DNA of 63,947 nt from an uncultured Muribaculaceae bacterium (GCA_910583775.1 CAJTYD010000004.1:1-63947), one strand, 5' to 3'; shown: positions 27,299-36,428, counted from the stretch's first letter. Program-made: numbers and translations. Notes: generated by a model from the sequence alone, not told the origin.

Positions 27299-28822
27299 AT
27301 GTTTAAAAACCAACCCAAGGGACTTATCCCCGCCGCGTTGAGTAATATGGGTGAGCGGTTCGGCTATTACATCATGAATGCCGTCCTCGTCTTGTTCCTT
27401 TGTTCAAAATTCGGTCTGAACGAAGAAACAAGCGCACTCATTTATTCATTCTTTTACGCCGGCATCTACGTGTTGAGCCTTGTCGGCGGTCTTATAGCCG
27501 ATAAGACACAGAATTACAAATCAACCATCATCTGGGGTCTTGTAATCATGACCGTGGGATACATCGTGCTCTCAATTCCTATTTTCGCCACAAACGAAAA
27601 CCACACGGCCCTTCTGACGCTCACATGCGCCGCGCTCTTCTTCATCGCTTTCGGCAACGGTCTGTTCAAGGGCAACCTGCAGGCAATCGTGGGTCAGCTC
27701 TACGACAACCCGCGCTACGCAAGCCAGCGCGACTCCGGCTTCCAGATCTTCTATGTCTTCATCAACATCGGCGGCGTGATCGCTCCGTTCGTGGCTCCGT
27801 TGCTCCGCAGCTGGTGGCTCGACCAGAACGGCCTCATCTACAACGCCTCGCTTCCCGCTCTCTGCCATGAGTATCTGAGCCTCACCGACAGCATGAACCA
27901 ACAGAACCTCAACAACCTCTACGCGCTCATCACGCAGGTCGGAGGAAACGCCGCAGGCAACATCCAGGAATTCTGCACAACCTATCTGAACGTCTTCAAC
28001 ACAGGTATCCACTATTCCTTCATCGCTTCGGTATGCGCCATGCTGATATCGCTCTCCATCTTCTACTTCACAAAGAACGGCCTCCCCTCGCCCGCAAAGA
28101 AAGCGAAAGGAGAAGTTCAGCAATACACTCCCGAGGAGAAAGCCCGCATGGCAAAGGAGATCAAACAGCGTATGGCGGCCCTCTTCGCAGTGCTCGGCAT
28201 CGCTATCTTCTTCTGGTTCTCGTTCCATCAGAACGGAACATCGCTCTCGCTTTTCGCCCGCGACTTCGTAAAGACCGACTCCATCCAGCCTGAAATCTGG
28301 CAGGCACTCAACCCCTTCTATGTGATTGTCCTCACTCCGGTCGTGATGTGGCTCTTCTCGATGCTTTCACGCCGCGGCAAAGAGATCTCAACTCCGCGCA
28401 AGATCGCCATCGGTATGGGTCTGGCCGGTTTAGCATACGTATTCTTAGCCATATTCTCCGGCATCAAGGGATATCCCTCGGCAGAGGAATTCAAGGCGCT
28501 TCCCGCAGCCGTATCCGCAGGAATGAAGACAGGGCCCTGGGTACTCTTCGTGCTCTACTTCTTCCTTACCGTAGCGGAGCTTTTCATATCGCCTCTCGGC
28601 CTCTCGTTCGTATCCAAGGTAGCACCCCAGCACATGCAGGGACTCTGCCAGGGCCTCTGGCTCGGCGCCACAGCCTGCGGTAACCTTCTGCTCTGGATCG
28701 GCCCGCTGATCTACAACGCCTGCCCCATCTGGGTGGCCTGGACCGTCTTCCTCAGCGTCTGCCTCGTCTCGATGGGCGTGATGTTCGGCATGGTAAGCTG
28801 GCTCGAGCGCGTAACCAAATAA
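27299..28822 (+). CDS. POT family proton-dependent oligopeptide transporter 1
   Basis: MFS-type peptide/proton symporter of 507 residues with about 14 hydrophobic segments. The POT N-terminal motif appears as NMGERFGYY, so the first Glu of the canonical ExxERFxYY is Asn. FKGNLQAIVGQLYDN is the second family signature. A short charged loop around 255-290 separates the two halves. Together with the paralogue at 36522 and the C69 dipeptidase it points to di/tripeptide use. An intrinsic terminator follows. Confidence 0.92.
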   Translation: MFKNQPKGLIPAALSNMGERFGYYIMNAVLVLFLCSKFGLNEETSALIYSFFYAGIYVLSLVGGLIADKTQNYKSTIIWGLVIMTVGYIVLSIPIFATNENHTALLTLTCAALFFIAFGNGLFKGNLQAIVGQLYDNPRYASQRDSGFQIFYVFINIGGVIAPFVAPLLRSWWLDQNGLIYNASLPALCHEYLSLTDSMNQQNLNNLYALITQVGGNAAGNIQEFCTTYLNVFNTGIHYSFIASVCAMLISLSIFYFTKNGLPSPAKKAKGEVQQYTPEEKARMAKEIKQRMAALFAVLGIAIFFWFSFHQNGTSLSLFARDFVKTDSIQPEIWQALNPFYVIVLTPVVMWLFSMLSRRGKEISTPRKIAIGMGLAGLAYVFLAIFSGIKGYPSAEEFKALPAAVSAGMKTGPWVLFVLYFFLTVAELFISPLGLSFVSKVAPQHMQGLCQGLWLGATACGNLLLWIGPLIYNACPIWVAWTVFLSVCLVSMGVMFGMVSWLERVTK

Positions 28823-28854
28823 TCCCGCAATTTCACCCCTACCCCATACAACCG

Positions 28855-28890
28855 AAACGGAGGATGCTTCCCGCATCCTCCGTTTTTCTT
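28855..28890 (+). terminator. Intrinsic terminator of POT transporter 1
   Basis: Thirteen-base arms AAACGGAGGATGC and GCATCCTCCGTTT with a five-base loop, followed by T and C/T-rich sequence. Confidence 0.88.
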
Positions 28891-28984
28891 TTGCTTCATC
28901 ATTCCATTCCCAATGAAACTAAGAGTGTGTTTACTTTTAACACGAATTTAAATTTTGAGTGTAATTACTAATTAAATGTATACA

Positions 28985-29310
28985 TCTCTTGCATTCTGTG
29001 ATTTGTATGCGCGACCGCACCTCGGCCGTAATTCACACCGCTAATCTACCCCGGGTGTGGAAAGGCAAATGCCTTTCCCTACCCGGGGCTACCATCCGTG
29101 ACCCTTGCCAGGGTCAAACCTCCGGCCACGTTGCTGTTTCCATTAATCCACCTCCGCTAAAAATATACGGGTTACAGGGATAACCCAACGATCAGAGAAT
29201 AAGATCGACCGCGGAGCGGTCACGGATTATAGCCCCGGGTCAAATCGGCAAACCGATTTGACCCGGGGATGAAGATCACAAACCAAACGACCGCGGAGCG
29301 GTCGCGGAAT
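28985..29310. repeat. Cluster of palindromic intergenic elements
   Basis: Within the 770-base gene-free stretch 28823-29593. One long palindrome at 29048-29088 has arms ACCCCGGGT-GTGGAAAGGCA. A second, perfect one at 29233-29268 has 16-bp arms CCCCGGGTCAAATCGG around CAAA. Two copies of GACCGCGGAGCGGTC (29207-29221, 29289-29303) flank the second. It resembles REP/BIME-like mosaic DNA, more GC-rich than its surroundings. No credible gene is present. Confidence 0.8.
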
Positions 29311-29389
29311 ATAATATAGAAATGATATAAGTGGTTCTTAACAAATTTATACGCAGCAATTAATGAAAGTCAAAACACAAATAACGATT

Positions 29390-29577
29390 AGAAATTGTTT
29401 AAATTTATTTTCAAAGGATTTTGAGAAGATTTTTGAGCTGGTTTCGCAAGTTGAGAAAGGAGAAACCTCTCGGTTTCGACTGCGAAACTTGGCGAAAACA
29501 GCCAAAAAGATTCTTAAAAGCTTTGAAAGATTTCTTATAATAATTTTTTCTAAAGAAATTTAGACAGTTTCTTAAAT
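29390..29577. repeat. Palindromic repeat AGAAAYTGTTT, long copy
   Basis: Bounded by AGAAATTGTTT and AGACAGTTTCT in inverted orientation, with about 165 bases of A/T-rich and stem-forming interior. Shorter relatives are at 53566-53639 and 55901-55960. It ends just downstream of the first GLPGLI gene's stop codon. Confidence 0.75.
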
Positions 29578-29593
29578 CCGTATTTCACACTTT

Positions 29594-30487
29594 TCAATCA
29601 TCCTGCCGGCTGTATTCCTCCATCGGGACATGGATATAGTCGGTTTCCTGGAAATCATAGTTCTTGGGGCCGCTTGACTTTAAACGCTTGGGAGCCTTGT
29701 CCCCGACTATGGCACGGATCATCTTGAGATTATGGTCTGAATGCATCGCCTTGCGACGGAACATCAACCCTTTGCGACGATCCCTTATTCTCAGCCTGTT
29801 GCGGTAGTTGAAATAGTCTACCGTACCCGGATTCTTAGTGTCGATATCCATCGCCTCGTAAGTATAGTGGTGTTTCGAATCGTATGCCCTGAGGATGATT
29901 CCCGGCAGTCCGCAGAGTTTCCAGGGACCCTCCGGCAACGGCAACTCCGGAGCAAACCAGGCGATCCACTTTCTGCCGCGGAAATCGGCGACGGCCTTGA
30001 CACAGTTGAATCCGAGAATATTCATGGTCGAGTCCTCTATCTCCCAGTCCTGCTTCTCTATATCCTCGCGCAGTTCCCAGACCTCCATTCCGTAGCTCTG
30101 ATGCACGATTGTCTTTCCTATTGAATAGTCCCGGAACAGCCTTTCATTCTCCAACTTAGTAATAGCCTTTAACAACTTGTCATTCGGACCAAACATCGCC
30201 TCAATATATGCCAAGTCATGAGGCGCCTCATCATCGGCCCTTATATCCTCGTTATAGAAAGCACTTCCCTTCTTTCCTGCGAACAGGGTTACAGGACTGA
30301 TGTTCAATACCGAGTCGACACCCGGAAGAAGGGTATCTCTCACCCAGGTCCGATTATATCGGATCCTGACCATTGCCGAATCCATCGGATAACACACATT
30401 GCTGTCATCAGCCGGGCCACTCGCGCCGCCCGAGGACGCGAATACTGTTCCGACAAACAAAAAGAATAAGACTGTAAGATATTTCAT
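29594..30487 (-). CDS. GLPGLI family secreted protein 1
   Basis: A 297-residue exported protein. Start 30487 (MKYLTVLFFLFVGTVFASS) gives a clean signal peptide. The GLPGLI signature is present as LCGLPGIILRAYD near residue 195, preceded by WIAWFAPELPLPEGPW. Function of the family is unknown; members are abundant in Bacteroidota. It is closely paralogous to the next gene upstream, including the identical C-terminus MEEYSRQDD. A tandem duplication is the likely origin. Confidence 0.88.
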   Translation of the reverse strand: MKYLTVLFFLFVGTVFASSGGASGPADDSNVCYPMDSAMVRIRYNRTWVRDTLLPGVDSVLNISPVTLFAGKKGSAFYNEDIRADDEAPHDLAYIEAMFGPNDKLLKAITKLENERLFRDYSIGKTIVHQSYGMEVWELREDIEKQDWEIEDSTMNILGFNCVKAVADFRGRKWIAWFAPELPLPEGPWKLCGLPGIILRAYDSKHHYTYEAMDIDTKNPGTVDYFNYRNRLRIRDRRKGLMFRRKAMHSDHNLKMIRAIVGDKAPKRLKSSGPKNYDFQETDYIHVPMEEYSRQDD

Positions 30488-30614
30488 ATATTTTATTTTA
30501 TGCAATTTATGTCTCCCGCAGGAGATATGAAAAGCTGAGAATTTACCCTTTGCTCATGTTCTCCTGTACTCCTGTCTAAAGACGTCCGCGCATCGTAAGG
30601 AGAGGCGACGACCG

Positions 30615-31511
30615 TCAGTCATCCTGCCGGCTGTATTCCTCCATCGGAACGTGGATATAGTCGGTCTCACGAAAATCGTAATTCTTAGGATCTTTATAAA
30701 CACCTTTCCCCAATCTCTTCCCTAACATCGCACTCGCCACCTGCGTACTGTAATCAGTATGCATAGCCTTACGCCGGAACATCAGATGTTTTCTACGGTC
30801 GCGAATCTTAGTTCTTACTCTGTAATTGAAATAATCGACCGTGCCAAGATCCTTTGTATTTATCCCCGTAGCCTCATAGCTATAATGGTGTTTTGAATCG
30901 TATGCGCGGAGGATAATTCCGGGAAGACCACAGAGTTTCCAAGGGTCCTCGGGCAAAGGCAACTCCGGAGCGAACCATGCGATCCATGTTCTGCCACGGA
31001 AATAGCCGACGGCCTTGACGCAGTTGAAACCGAGAATATTCGCCGTAGAGTCCTGGATCTCCCAATCAGGCTTCTCTATGTCCTCGAGCAGCTCCCAGCC
31101 ATCCATACAGTGATTCTGATGCTGGATAGTCTTGTTGACTGTATAATCGCGGAATACCTTGTCCATATCCCGATAGGGGGCACTTTTAATCGCCTTGAAA
31201 ACCGCTGCATAATCAATGGGACCTGCGGGACGAGGCGCCGGAGGAGTCTCGTCCCGGATGCGAAGCTCTTCATTATAGAAGGCACTTCCCTTGCGTCCGG
31301 CAACCAGAGTCATTTTGCTGATCTGCAAAACTGTATCGAGTTCAGAATGAAGTGTGTCCAGGACCTGTATTGTCGTATAAGTCACCTTCACCATTGCCGA
31401 GTCTATCGGATGGCATTCGTTTATTTTCTGTGCATTGGCCACTCCCTCAGTGAACAGAAACAATAAAGGAATTAAAATAGTCAGAAAGACTGTCATAAAT
31501 AATTGCTTCAT
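30615..31511 (-). CDS. GLPGLI family secreted protein 2
   Basis: A 298-residue exported protein with an N-terminal signal peptide (about 1-27, ending VANA). The GLPGLI block LCGLPGIILRAYD and the SKHHYSYEA segment match paralogue 1, and the C-termini are near identical. The middle (about 90-130) has diverged. It lies downstream of the putative peptide precursor on the same strand; a hairpin between them may separate or partly terminate transcription. Confidence 0.88.
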   Translation of the reverse strand: MKQLFMTVFLTILIPLLFLFTEGVANAQKINECHPIDSAMVKVTYTTIQVLDTLHSELDTVLQISKMTLVAGRKGSAFYNEELRIRDETPPAPRPAGPIDYAAVFKAIKSAPYRDMDKVFRDYTVNKTIQHQNHCMDGWELLEDIEKPDWEIQDSTANILGFNCVKAVGYFRGRTWIAWFAPELPLPEDPWKLCGLPGIILRAYDSKHHYSYEATGINTKDLGTVDYFNYRVRTKIRDRRKHLMFRRKAMHTDYSTQVASAMLGKRLGKGVYKDPKNYDFRETDYIHVPMEEYSRQDD

Positions 31512-31602
31512 ATAATTCTTTTAAGTGGTGGTTTACTCCGAGTAACTATTCATAGTCATTCTCCATTTCAAAAGCAAGTAATACACGCTTTACAATTAAT
31601 AC

Positions 31603-31639
31603 AGTTAATACGGCCTGACTTGGGTAAGCCGTATTAACT
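31603..31639 (-). terminator. Hairpin after the peptide precursor gene
   Basis: Perfect 12-base arms AGTTAATACGGC and GCCGTATTAACT around a 13-base loop, 17 bases after the precursor stop. T-run is weak on the minus strand, so it may be a partial terminator or a 3'-end stabiliser that raises precursor expression over the GLPGLI genes. Confidence 0.55.
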
Positions 31640-31655
31640 ACGAAAGGCTGCTCTA

Positions 31656-31880
31656 TCAATTTTCCGGAGTTGTCGGATTTGGTTGAGTGGGAGTAACTAT
31701 GGCACCTCCGCATTTCTTCAGACATGCTTCAGCCCACTTCTCTTTCTCGGCGTCAGAGATATAATTCCAATATAGACCCGCAAAATTTTGCAGTTCGCCA
31801 CACGACATGGCATCATAATCGACCGGTTGCGAACTTCCTCCCAATATCATTGAGAGGTCTTGTTTTGTCAACTTTTCCAT
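31656..31880 (-). CDS. Putative double-glycine-leader peptide precursor (RiPP-like)
   Basis: A 74-residue peptide starting at 31880 as MEKLTKQDLSMILGG, a leader of the Gly-Gly type typical of Bacteroidales natural product precursors (TIGR04149-like). Cleavage after GG would free a 59-residue core beginning SSQPVDYDAMSCGEL, with three Cys (one in SCGEL, two in ACLKKC), aromatic residues in GLYWNYIS, and a Pro/Thr-rich tail. An ATG 48 bases upstream is less likely because it precedes the leader signature. No C39 protease-exporter or modifying enzyme is adjacent. Precursor status is inference from the leader; the product is unknown. Confidence 0.55.
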   Translation of the reverse strand: MEKLTKQDLSMILGGSSQPVDYDAMSCGELQNFAGLYWNYISDAEKEKWAEACLKKCGGAIVTPTQPNPTTPEN

Positions 31881-31928
31881 AATTAGTTGGTTTATAGTGT
31901 TTATAATTTGCGGTAAAACCGCATTCAT

Positions 31929-32312
31929 TCAGAAATTAAGGATTCCGGCATAGACTGAGCCGTTATCAGCCGTAATCTCTATTGTGATTTCTCCTGATAA
32001 GTCCGGAATCGAGACATATCTGTCGGAAGCGAGATATACGCCATAATAAAGAGGATCGTCTCCATAGGAAAGCGTGAACGAGGCGCTCTGCACTCCCGCC
32101 GGCAACGCCAGAGAGATAAACCCCGAGCCATGCTCACATCGGATGGTGTTGAGAGGTCTGGATCTTCTTTTCCCTTTATCCGGAAGTATCACCGGAGGAA
32201 TATCCGTTGAGCCACTCCCCGACGGACCTGGCTGATTCGTCTCGTCTGCATAGCTTCCGAAACCGCCGGCCACCAATAAGGCCATCCCCAATATTATTAT
32301 TCTTTTGTTCAT
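31929..32312 (-). CDS. DUF3244-like small secreted protein
   Basis: A 127-residue exported protein. The signal peptide is about residues 1-22 (MNKRIIILGMALLVAGGFGSYA). A Pro/Gly/Ser-rich linker and then an immunoglobulin-like beta domain of about 75 residues (LNTIRCEHGSGFISLALP onward) follow. The layout resembles DUF3244 proteins of Bacteroidales. It lies directly upstream of the RiPP-like precursor and is probably cotranscribed with it. Function unknown. Confidence 0.55.
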   Translation of the reverse strand: MNKRIIILGMALLVAGGFGSYADETNQPGPSGSGSTDIPPVILPDKGKRRSRPLNTIRCEHGSGFISLALPAGVQSASFTLSYGDDPLYYGVYLASDRYVSIPDLSGEITIEITADNGSVYAGILNF

Positions 32313-32621
32313 GATATGATAATAAATTTAACGATCTTTAGAATTTATACAGAACTCTGAAGTGTGTTTATTTTTGACAAGGAGGCAACTTGAAACACTT
32401 TGCAAAGATAAGGTTTTGTATTAAAAAAGCATTGGCCTATTTATAAATAATTTAGGCTTTTATCAATATTATAATTATTGTAAATCAATCAAATACAAAA
32501 TTCCTTAATTTAAATTTAGACCTTCATGGCAAGAGATTGGTCTTTTTGACATGACTGATAATTCTTATCCATACAAATGCCGATTAAAGGCGGTAAATTA
32601 CACACCCATCGGTTACAGGAG
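32313..32621 (-). promoter_or_regulatory. A/T-rich control region of the peptide locus
   Basis: A 309-base gene-free stretch of high A/T content. On the minus strand TATCTTTG (32403-32410) fits TAnnTTTG and would give an approximately 85-base leader for the DUF3244-like gene. No coding sequence is seen. Confidence 0.45.
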
Positions 32622-34350
32622 CTATCCGAGCCATTTGATGAACTTGTCGGCATTATCCAGTCCGCTGCGGTTAATCTTATTCTTCAGGCGTTTTCTTCTG
32701 CTGTAAACCGCATCTTTATCCACGCCCATAAAAGCCGCGACAGAAGCGACAGAAAATCTCAGGATAGACATGACTGTAATTTCATAGCCCTCATTTGACT
32801 TTACGCAGATCTTTTCCTTGAATTCAGCGAGCAAACCCGGGTTGACACTTTTTGCAACTTCCTCCAGGACAGGGAAAATAACATGGGGGTCTCTATACAC
32901 AGCTGCAATATTATCGGATAAACCCGGAAATCTACCTTTTATATAATTAATATCTTTCTTTTCAAACATCAATGTAAATATCTCATTCCATACTGCGACA
33001 TCCCGAACTTTCAGTTCTTCATTTTCAACCCTGACCGCATTTAATTCCAGCTGACAAGTTTTAAGCCGGTTATTAAATCCCCCCCTTTCTATTAATCCTG
33101 ATCTTCTTTCCTCATCCAGTTCTTTTTCAAGAACACTGTATTGAACATGCAAAGTTTCGATAACTTTTCTCCTGGCCTTTAAAGAATATATTCCGAAAAC
33201 TATTATAATAATCAAAAGAAAGAGAGAGATAACAAAAAGAACCTTAATTGTCCTGTTTTCTTTCTGCAAGGAATCCTCCTTTATATACTTATTTCCGGAT
33301 GAAACCCTCTCGGATAATGATATAAAATCATCATTAATCTGTTTCTTATAAATCTCTTCATGTCGTTTTACAATTTCTTCAAGAAAAAATATAGCTTCCC
33401 TGTATTCTCCCGCAGAAAAAGCAAGTTCATATCCTATACGAGGGTAATTAGCGGGATCCAGCTTAAATTTTTCGACACATCTCCTGAAATTCGTCATATC
33501 ACCGCTTTTAGCATAAGCCATAGCCAGAATATATTGATAATTTCTCCTGTTGGATTCATCTTCTACATACTCAATATCCTCTAAAACATCTATCGCTTTC
33601 CTGTAATCCCCAAGGAAATAAAAAGATGTCCCCATAAGACCTCTGACACTTCCTTCAAGAGATTTCGAATCGTAATATAAATTCGACTTTGAAAAAAGCT
33701 CACATATCTTTATCGCCTGTTTATAATCCTGATTATGATAATATGCACGTGCAAGATCGAACAACGAATTCCTTAGATAATCTCTCTTTTTATAATTCCG
33801 GAAATAATGATGTGAAATCTTGGAATATTTCAGCTCTTCGGAGAGATGATTTGCATATAGACATATCTCCGCAAGTTCGGCAGCGGCCTGCGCAGCGTAG
33901 AAGGCAGAGCCGGCTTCTTATGCAAGGTCATATGCCTCGAGCATACGGAGGTATGCCTCCTTCAGATTACCCTGATTCTGAGAAATACGGCCACGGTAGA
34001 AGGCCGACATGGCTTTCTGCAAAGGATCACCCTTGCCGCTGTAATAGCTGTATGCAATATCCGCGAGTGAATCTTGCGTCACATTCTTTCCCGTCTTATC
34101 TAAAGCAGCCGATTTGAGGAGGGCGAAACGGGCCTTTTGAGACTCGCTTCCGAAGGAGCTGATATCACGTCGGTTAAGGATAGCCAACGCGGAATCAGGA
34201 TATTCCTCAAGCAAAAAGTCCGCACGGTCAAGCACGGCTGAGTCCTGCCGCCCCTCCGGAGACATGCAGCTCACAAACACAAAAAAAAATGATGCAGAGC
34301 AGCGGAATGCTTTTCAAGTCTATATAGGGATTTAAATAGCGTATGATCAT
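32622..34350 (-). pseudogene. Disrupted TPR regulator (lipobox, TPR, TM, coiled coil, HTH-like)
   Basis: A single gene of about 575 codons broken twice. It begins at 34350 (MIIRYLNPYIDLKSIPLLC). A T9 run at 34281-34289 (minus) is one base too long: with T8 the frame would continue into FVFVSC, a lipobox. An in-frame TAA at 33918-33920 then interrupts the TPR region, while the same frame continues without stops from EAGSAFYAAQAAAEL to the end. Domains read as TPR array, a transmembrane segment (LFVISLFLLIIIIVFGIY), a coiled coil and a C-terminal helix-turn-helix-like part (FMGVDKDAVYSRRKRLKNKI). Family known as Bacteroidota TPR transcriptional regulators. It could also be a sequencing error at the homopolymer plus a real stop. 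Confidence 0.75.
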
Positions 34351-34373
34351 AAAAAGGCACTGTATCGATTTAT

Positions 34374-34398
34374 TGAAGTTGTTTAAACAACTTCATTG
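34374..34398. other. Short palindrome
   Basis: TGAAGTTGTTTAAACAACTTCA is a near-perfect inverted repeat upstream of the broken regulator. It could be an operator or a relic of the AAACTGTTT repeat family. Confidence 0.4.
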
Positions 34399-34507
34399 TC
34401 TGTCAGGTCGAACGGTTAATATGCACTGCTAAGTTAATAAAAATATCGCACCCTGCCTAATTTAAATATGCCGTGTCAGGGTTAAAACGGGACTCATATA
34501 GATATAT

Positions 34508-34670
34508 TAATTTAAATTTCGCAAGTAAATTTAAATTGGTTTACAGTTTGGGTTTATGGTTTAGATAATACCATTTGTCCTGTTATCACAGTGAGACGGT
34601 AACCTCTAAACCTAAACTTTAAACCCTAAACTTCAAGTTTTCAAGTTCATCGGAACTTGCGAAACTTGAA
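34508..34670 (-). repeat. Interspersed structured repeat, copy C
   Basis: Full-length copy, very close in sequence to copy A. Its AATTTAAATT end faces the broken TPR regulator 158 bases away. Its other end adjoins the portal gene terminator. It lies in a 385-base gene-free stretch (34351-34735) that otherwise holds a short palindrome and A/T-rich DNA. Confidence 0.9.
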
Positions 34671-34680
34671 ATATTAATTT

Positions 34681-34713
34681 ATCCCCGTTGCCGGAGACTC
34701 AGGCAGCGGGGAT
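34681..34713 (-). terminator. Terminator-like hairpin after portal gene
   Basis: Arms ATCCCCGTTGCC and GGCAGCGGGGAT around a nine-base loop, 23 bases after the portal-like gene stop on the minus strand. The T-run is weak. Confidence 0.65.
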
Positions 34714-34735
34714 GCAGAGAGCATGTGAAGGGGGA

Positions 34736-36316
34736 TCAGTCGGCGAGGGAGAGACGGAAGTCGGAGGCGGGGTCGGTGAAGTTGCGGCGGGGATGGAACC
34801 CGGGAGCGACTGAAGGAGAGTCACCGAGTATGGAGGCGATCTTAGAGGGAGTGTAGAACTGGCGGATGTTGGAGATGTCGCGCTCGGTGGCGTCGGCGAT
34901 GAATTCCTCGAAGGTCTTCATCAGGTCGGCCAATGCGGTGAGCGAGTTGCGTGTCTGCTGGTCGTAAAGCGTGCCGCTCATCGAGCCGCTGTCGAGCTTC
35001 CCCTGAAGCGCGCCGTTTACTCCCGAGATATCCTCCATCATCTTCATCTGGATGTTGAGAAGCTCGGTGATACCGATATTGGTGGCATTCGAGCTCACCT
35101 GCTGAGGCAAGGGCATTCCCGGACGCGGCTTAAAGACGATCACGCCGTTGAACCGACTCCACTCCTCCGCCACATCGTTGATATCCACACCCTGCGGCAA
35201 CGCTCCCTCGGGAAAGAGCAGCACACCCTTGGCCGACGAACGAAGAATCCAGTCGTACATCGATATAAGCCGGTTGGTGAATTTCTGCTGATCGATGATA
35301 TCGCTCACAAAAGAATGAATCTCGCCGTCGATGAATGGATAAGCCTTGATCACGTAAGGATGCATCCCATGTCGATAAGGAGAGACACCCTCCGCCAGAA
35401 CCATCCCCGAAGGGGCGAGGAACTTATAACACCATTCTTCAGATACCTGCCTGTGCCTTCTGATCAACGGCCTGCCGAAAGCGATTCTGCGTTCATTCTC
35501 TTTATCAATATCCTCGATATCGTCTAAAGAAACGAAGAAAGATTTCCCGGATTCCTGATCGTGGCATCTGTAGCCCTGACCTAACCTGCGGGTCCATATC
35601 TCAAACACCCGAAACATCGGTTCTTCCTGAAAAGCCCCTTTTTGATTCATTATACCCATAGCATCCGCACCCCAAACCGCCTCCACGCCGGAGAAGGCGC
35701 GTCGCAGACGATCGCGGTCATGTTTTGTCGAGGCAAAGGCGGCACAGAGAGAATTGAAATCCATCTCATGGATCTCGCCCATAAGCGAGAAATCCCACCC
35801 GCGGCAGTCGCGCGCGTCGGAATCGGCAAAAAAGCAGTCCGGCTGAACGATATCGGTCCAGCAGTCCGACTTGCGGTTTCTCGAGCCATACCATTTCTTA
35901 TGGATGGCGAGTCCGCTGATCAGGAACTCCTCCATCGTGCGGGCATACAGTTCCTCCAGACGGTTGAGGTCGGAATTATACTGCAGAAGGCGGTTCATGG
36001 TCGAGGCCTCCCGTTTTTCAGCGCTGTCGCGGTGGGTGCATCCCGGCTGTTGCCAGCGGTTGCGGAAAACGCCGAGCACATTGCGCACAAGGCGACGTGT
36101 CAGATTATTCTTAAGAGGGATATTACCCTGCGAGCGGATATAATCCTCCTCGCGCATCATGCCTCCCTCTACGGGCACATAATCGCTCCACTGATCGCCA
36201 TAGGTGAAACGCTTGTTGCGGTCGCGGTCGCGACGAAACTCATCCATCCGCTGCCATGCTTCCACAGCCTTTCGCAGCAACGCCATATCATAAACATCAG
36301 AAAAATTCCTTTCCAT
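34736..36316 (-). CDS. Solitary phage portal-like protein
   Basis: A 526-residue protein resembling portal proteins of Bacteroides podophages (P22/crAss-like). Signs are an N-terminal helical region, a long conserved core, ITELLNIQMKMMEDISGVNG (about residues 420-440), and a C-terminal helix with ATERDISNIRQFY. Portals form the dodecameric DNA entry ring of phage capsids. Start 36316 (MERNFSDVYDMALLR) is preferred over an extension of 21 residues. No terminase, capsid, integrase or lysis gene is near, and base composition resembles neighbours. It is therefore a remnant or a domesticated gene rather than part of a prophage. The portal call rests on pattern recognition. Confidence 0.6.
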   Translation of the reverse strand: MERNFSDVYDMALLRKAVEAWQRMDEFRRDRDRNKRFTYGDQWSDYVPVEGGMMREEDYIRSQGNIPLKNNLTRRLVRNVLGVFRNRWQQPGCTHRDSAEKREASTMNRLLQYNSDLNRLEELYARTMEEFLISGLAIHKKWYGSRNRKSDCWTDIVQPDCFFADSDARDCRGWDFSLMGEIHEMDFNSLCAAFASTKHDRDRLRRAFSGVEAVWGADAMGIMNQKGAFQEEPMFRVFEIWTRRLGQGYRCHDQESGKSFFVSLDDIEDIDKENERRIAFGRPLIRRHRQVSEEWCYKFLAPSGMVLAEGVSPYRHGMHPYVIKAYPFIDGEIHSFVSDIIDQQKFTNRLISMYDWILRSSAKGVLLFPEGALPQGVDINDVAEEWSRFNGVIVFKPRPGMPLPQQVSSNATNIGITELLNIQMKMMEDISGVNGALQGKLDSGSMSGTLYDQQTRNSLTALADLMKTFEEFIADATERDISNIRQFYTPSKIASILGDSPSVAPGFHPRRNFTDPASDFRLSLAD

Positions 36317-36428
36317 ATCTTTTTTCCGGCAAAAGTATCGACCAAGCAATCGGAGAAATCCATAACGGTTAAAATACATGAACGGCTAACGATACCCCCC
36401 AAAAAAGCCGCAAAAAGCGAGCAATCGT

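Noticed and set aside
28989..29183. Open frame of 64 codons across the palindrome cluster
   Set aside because: It is made of the palindromic repeat DNA itself, has no start context or family resemblance, and such frames recur wherever this repeat type occurs.
34736..36316. Part of an intact prophage
   Set aside because: Neighbours are a broken regulator and a POT transporter; no integrase, terminase, capsid, tail or lysis gene and no att-like repeats were seen.
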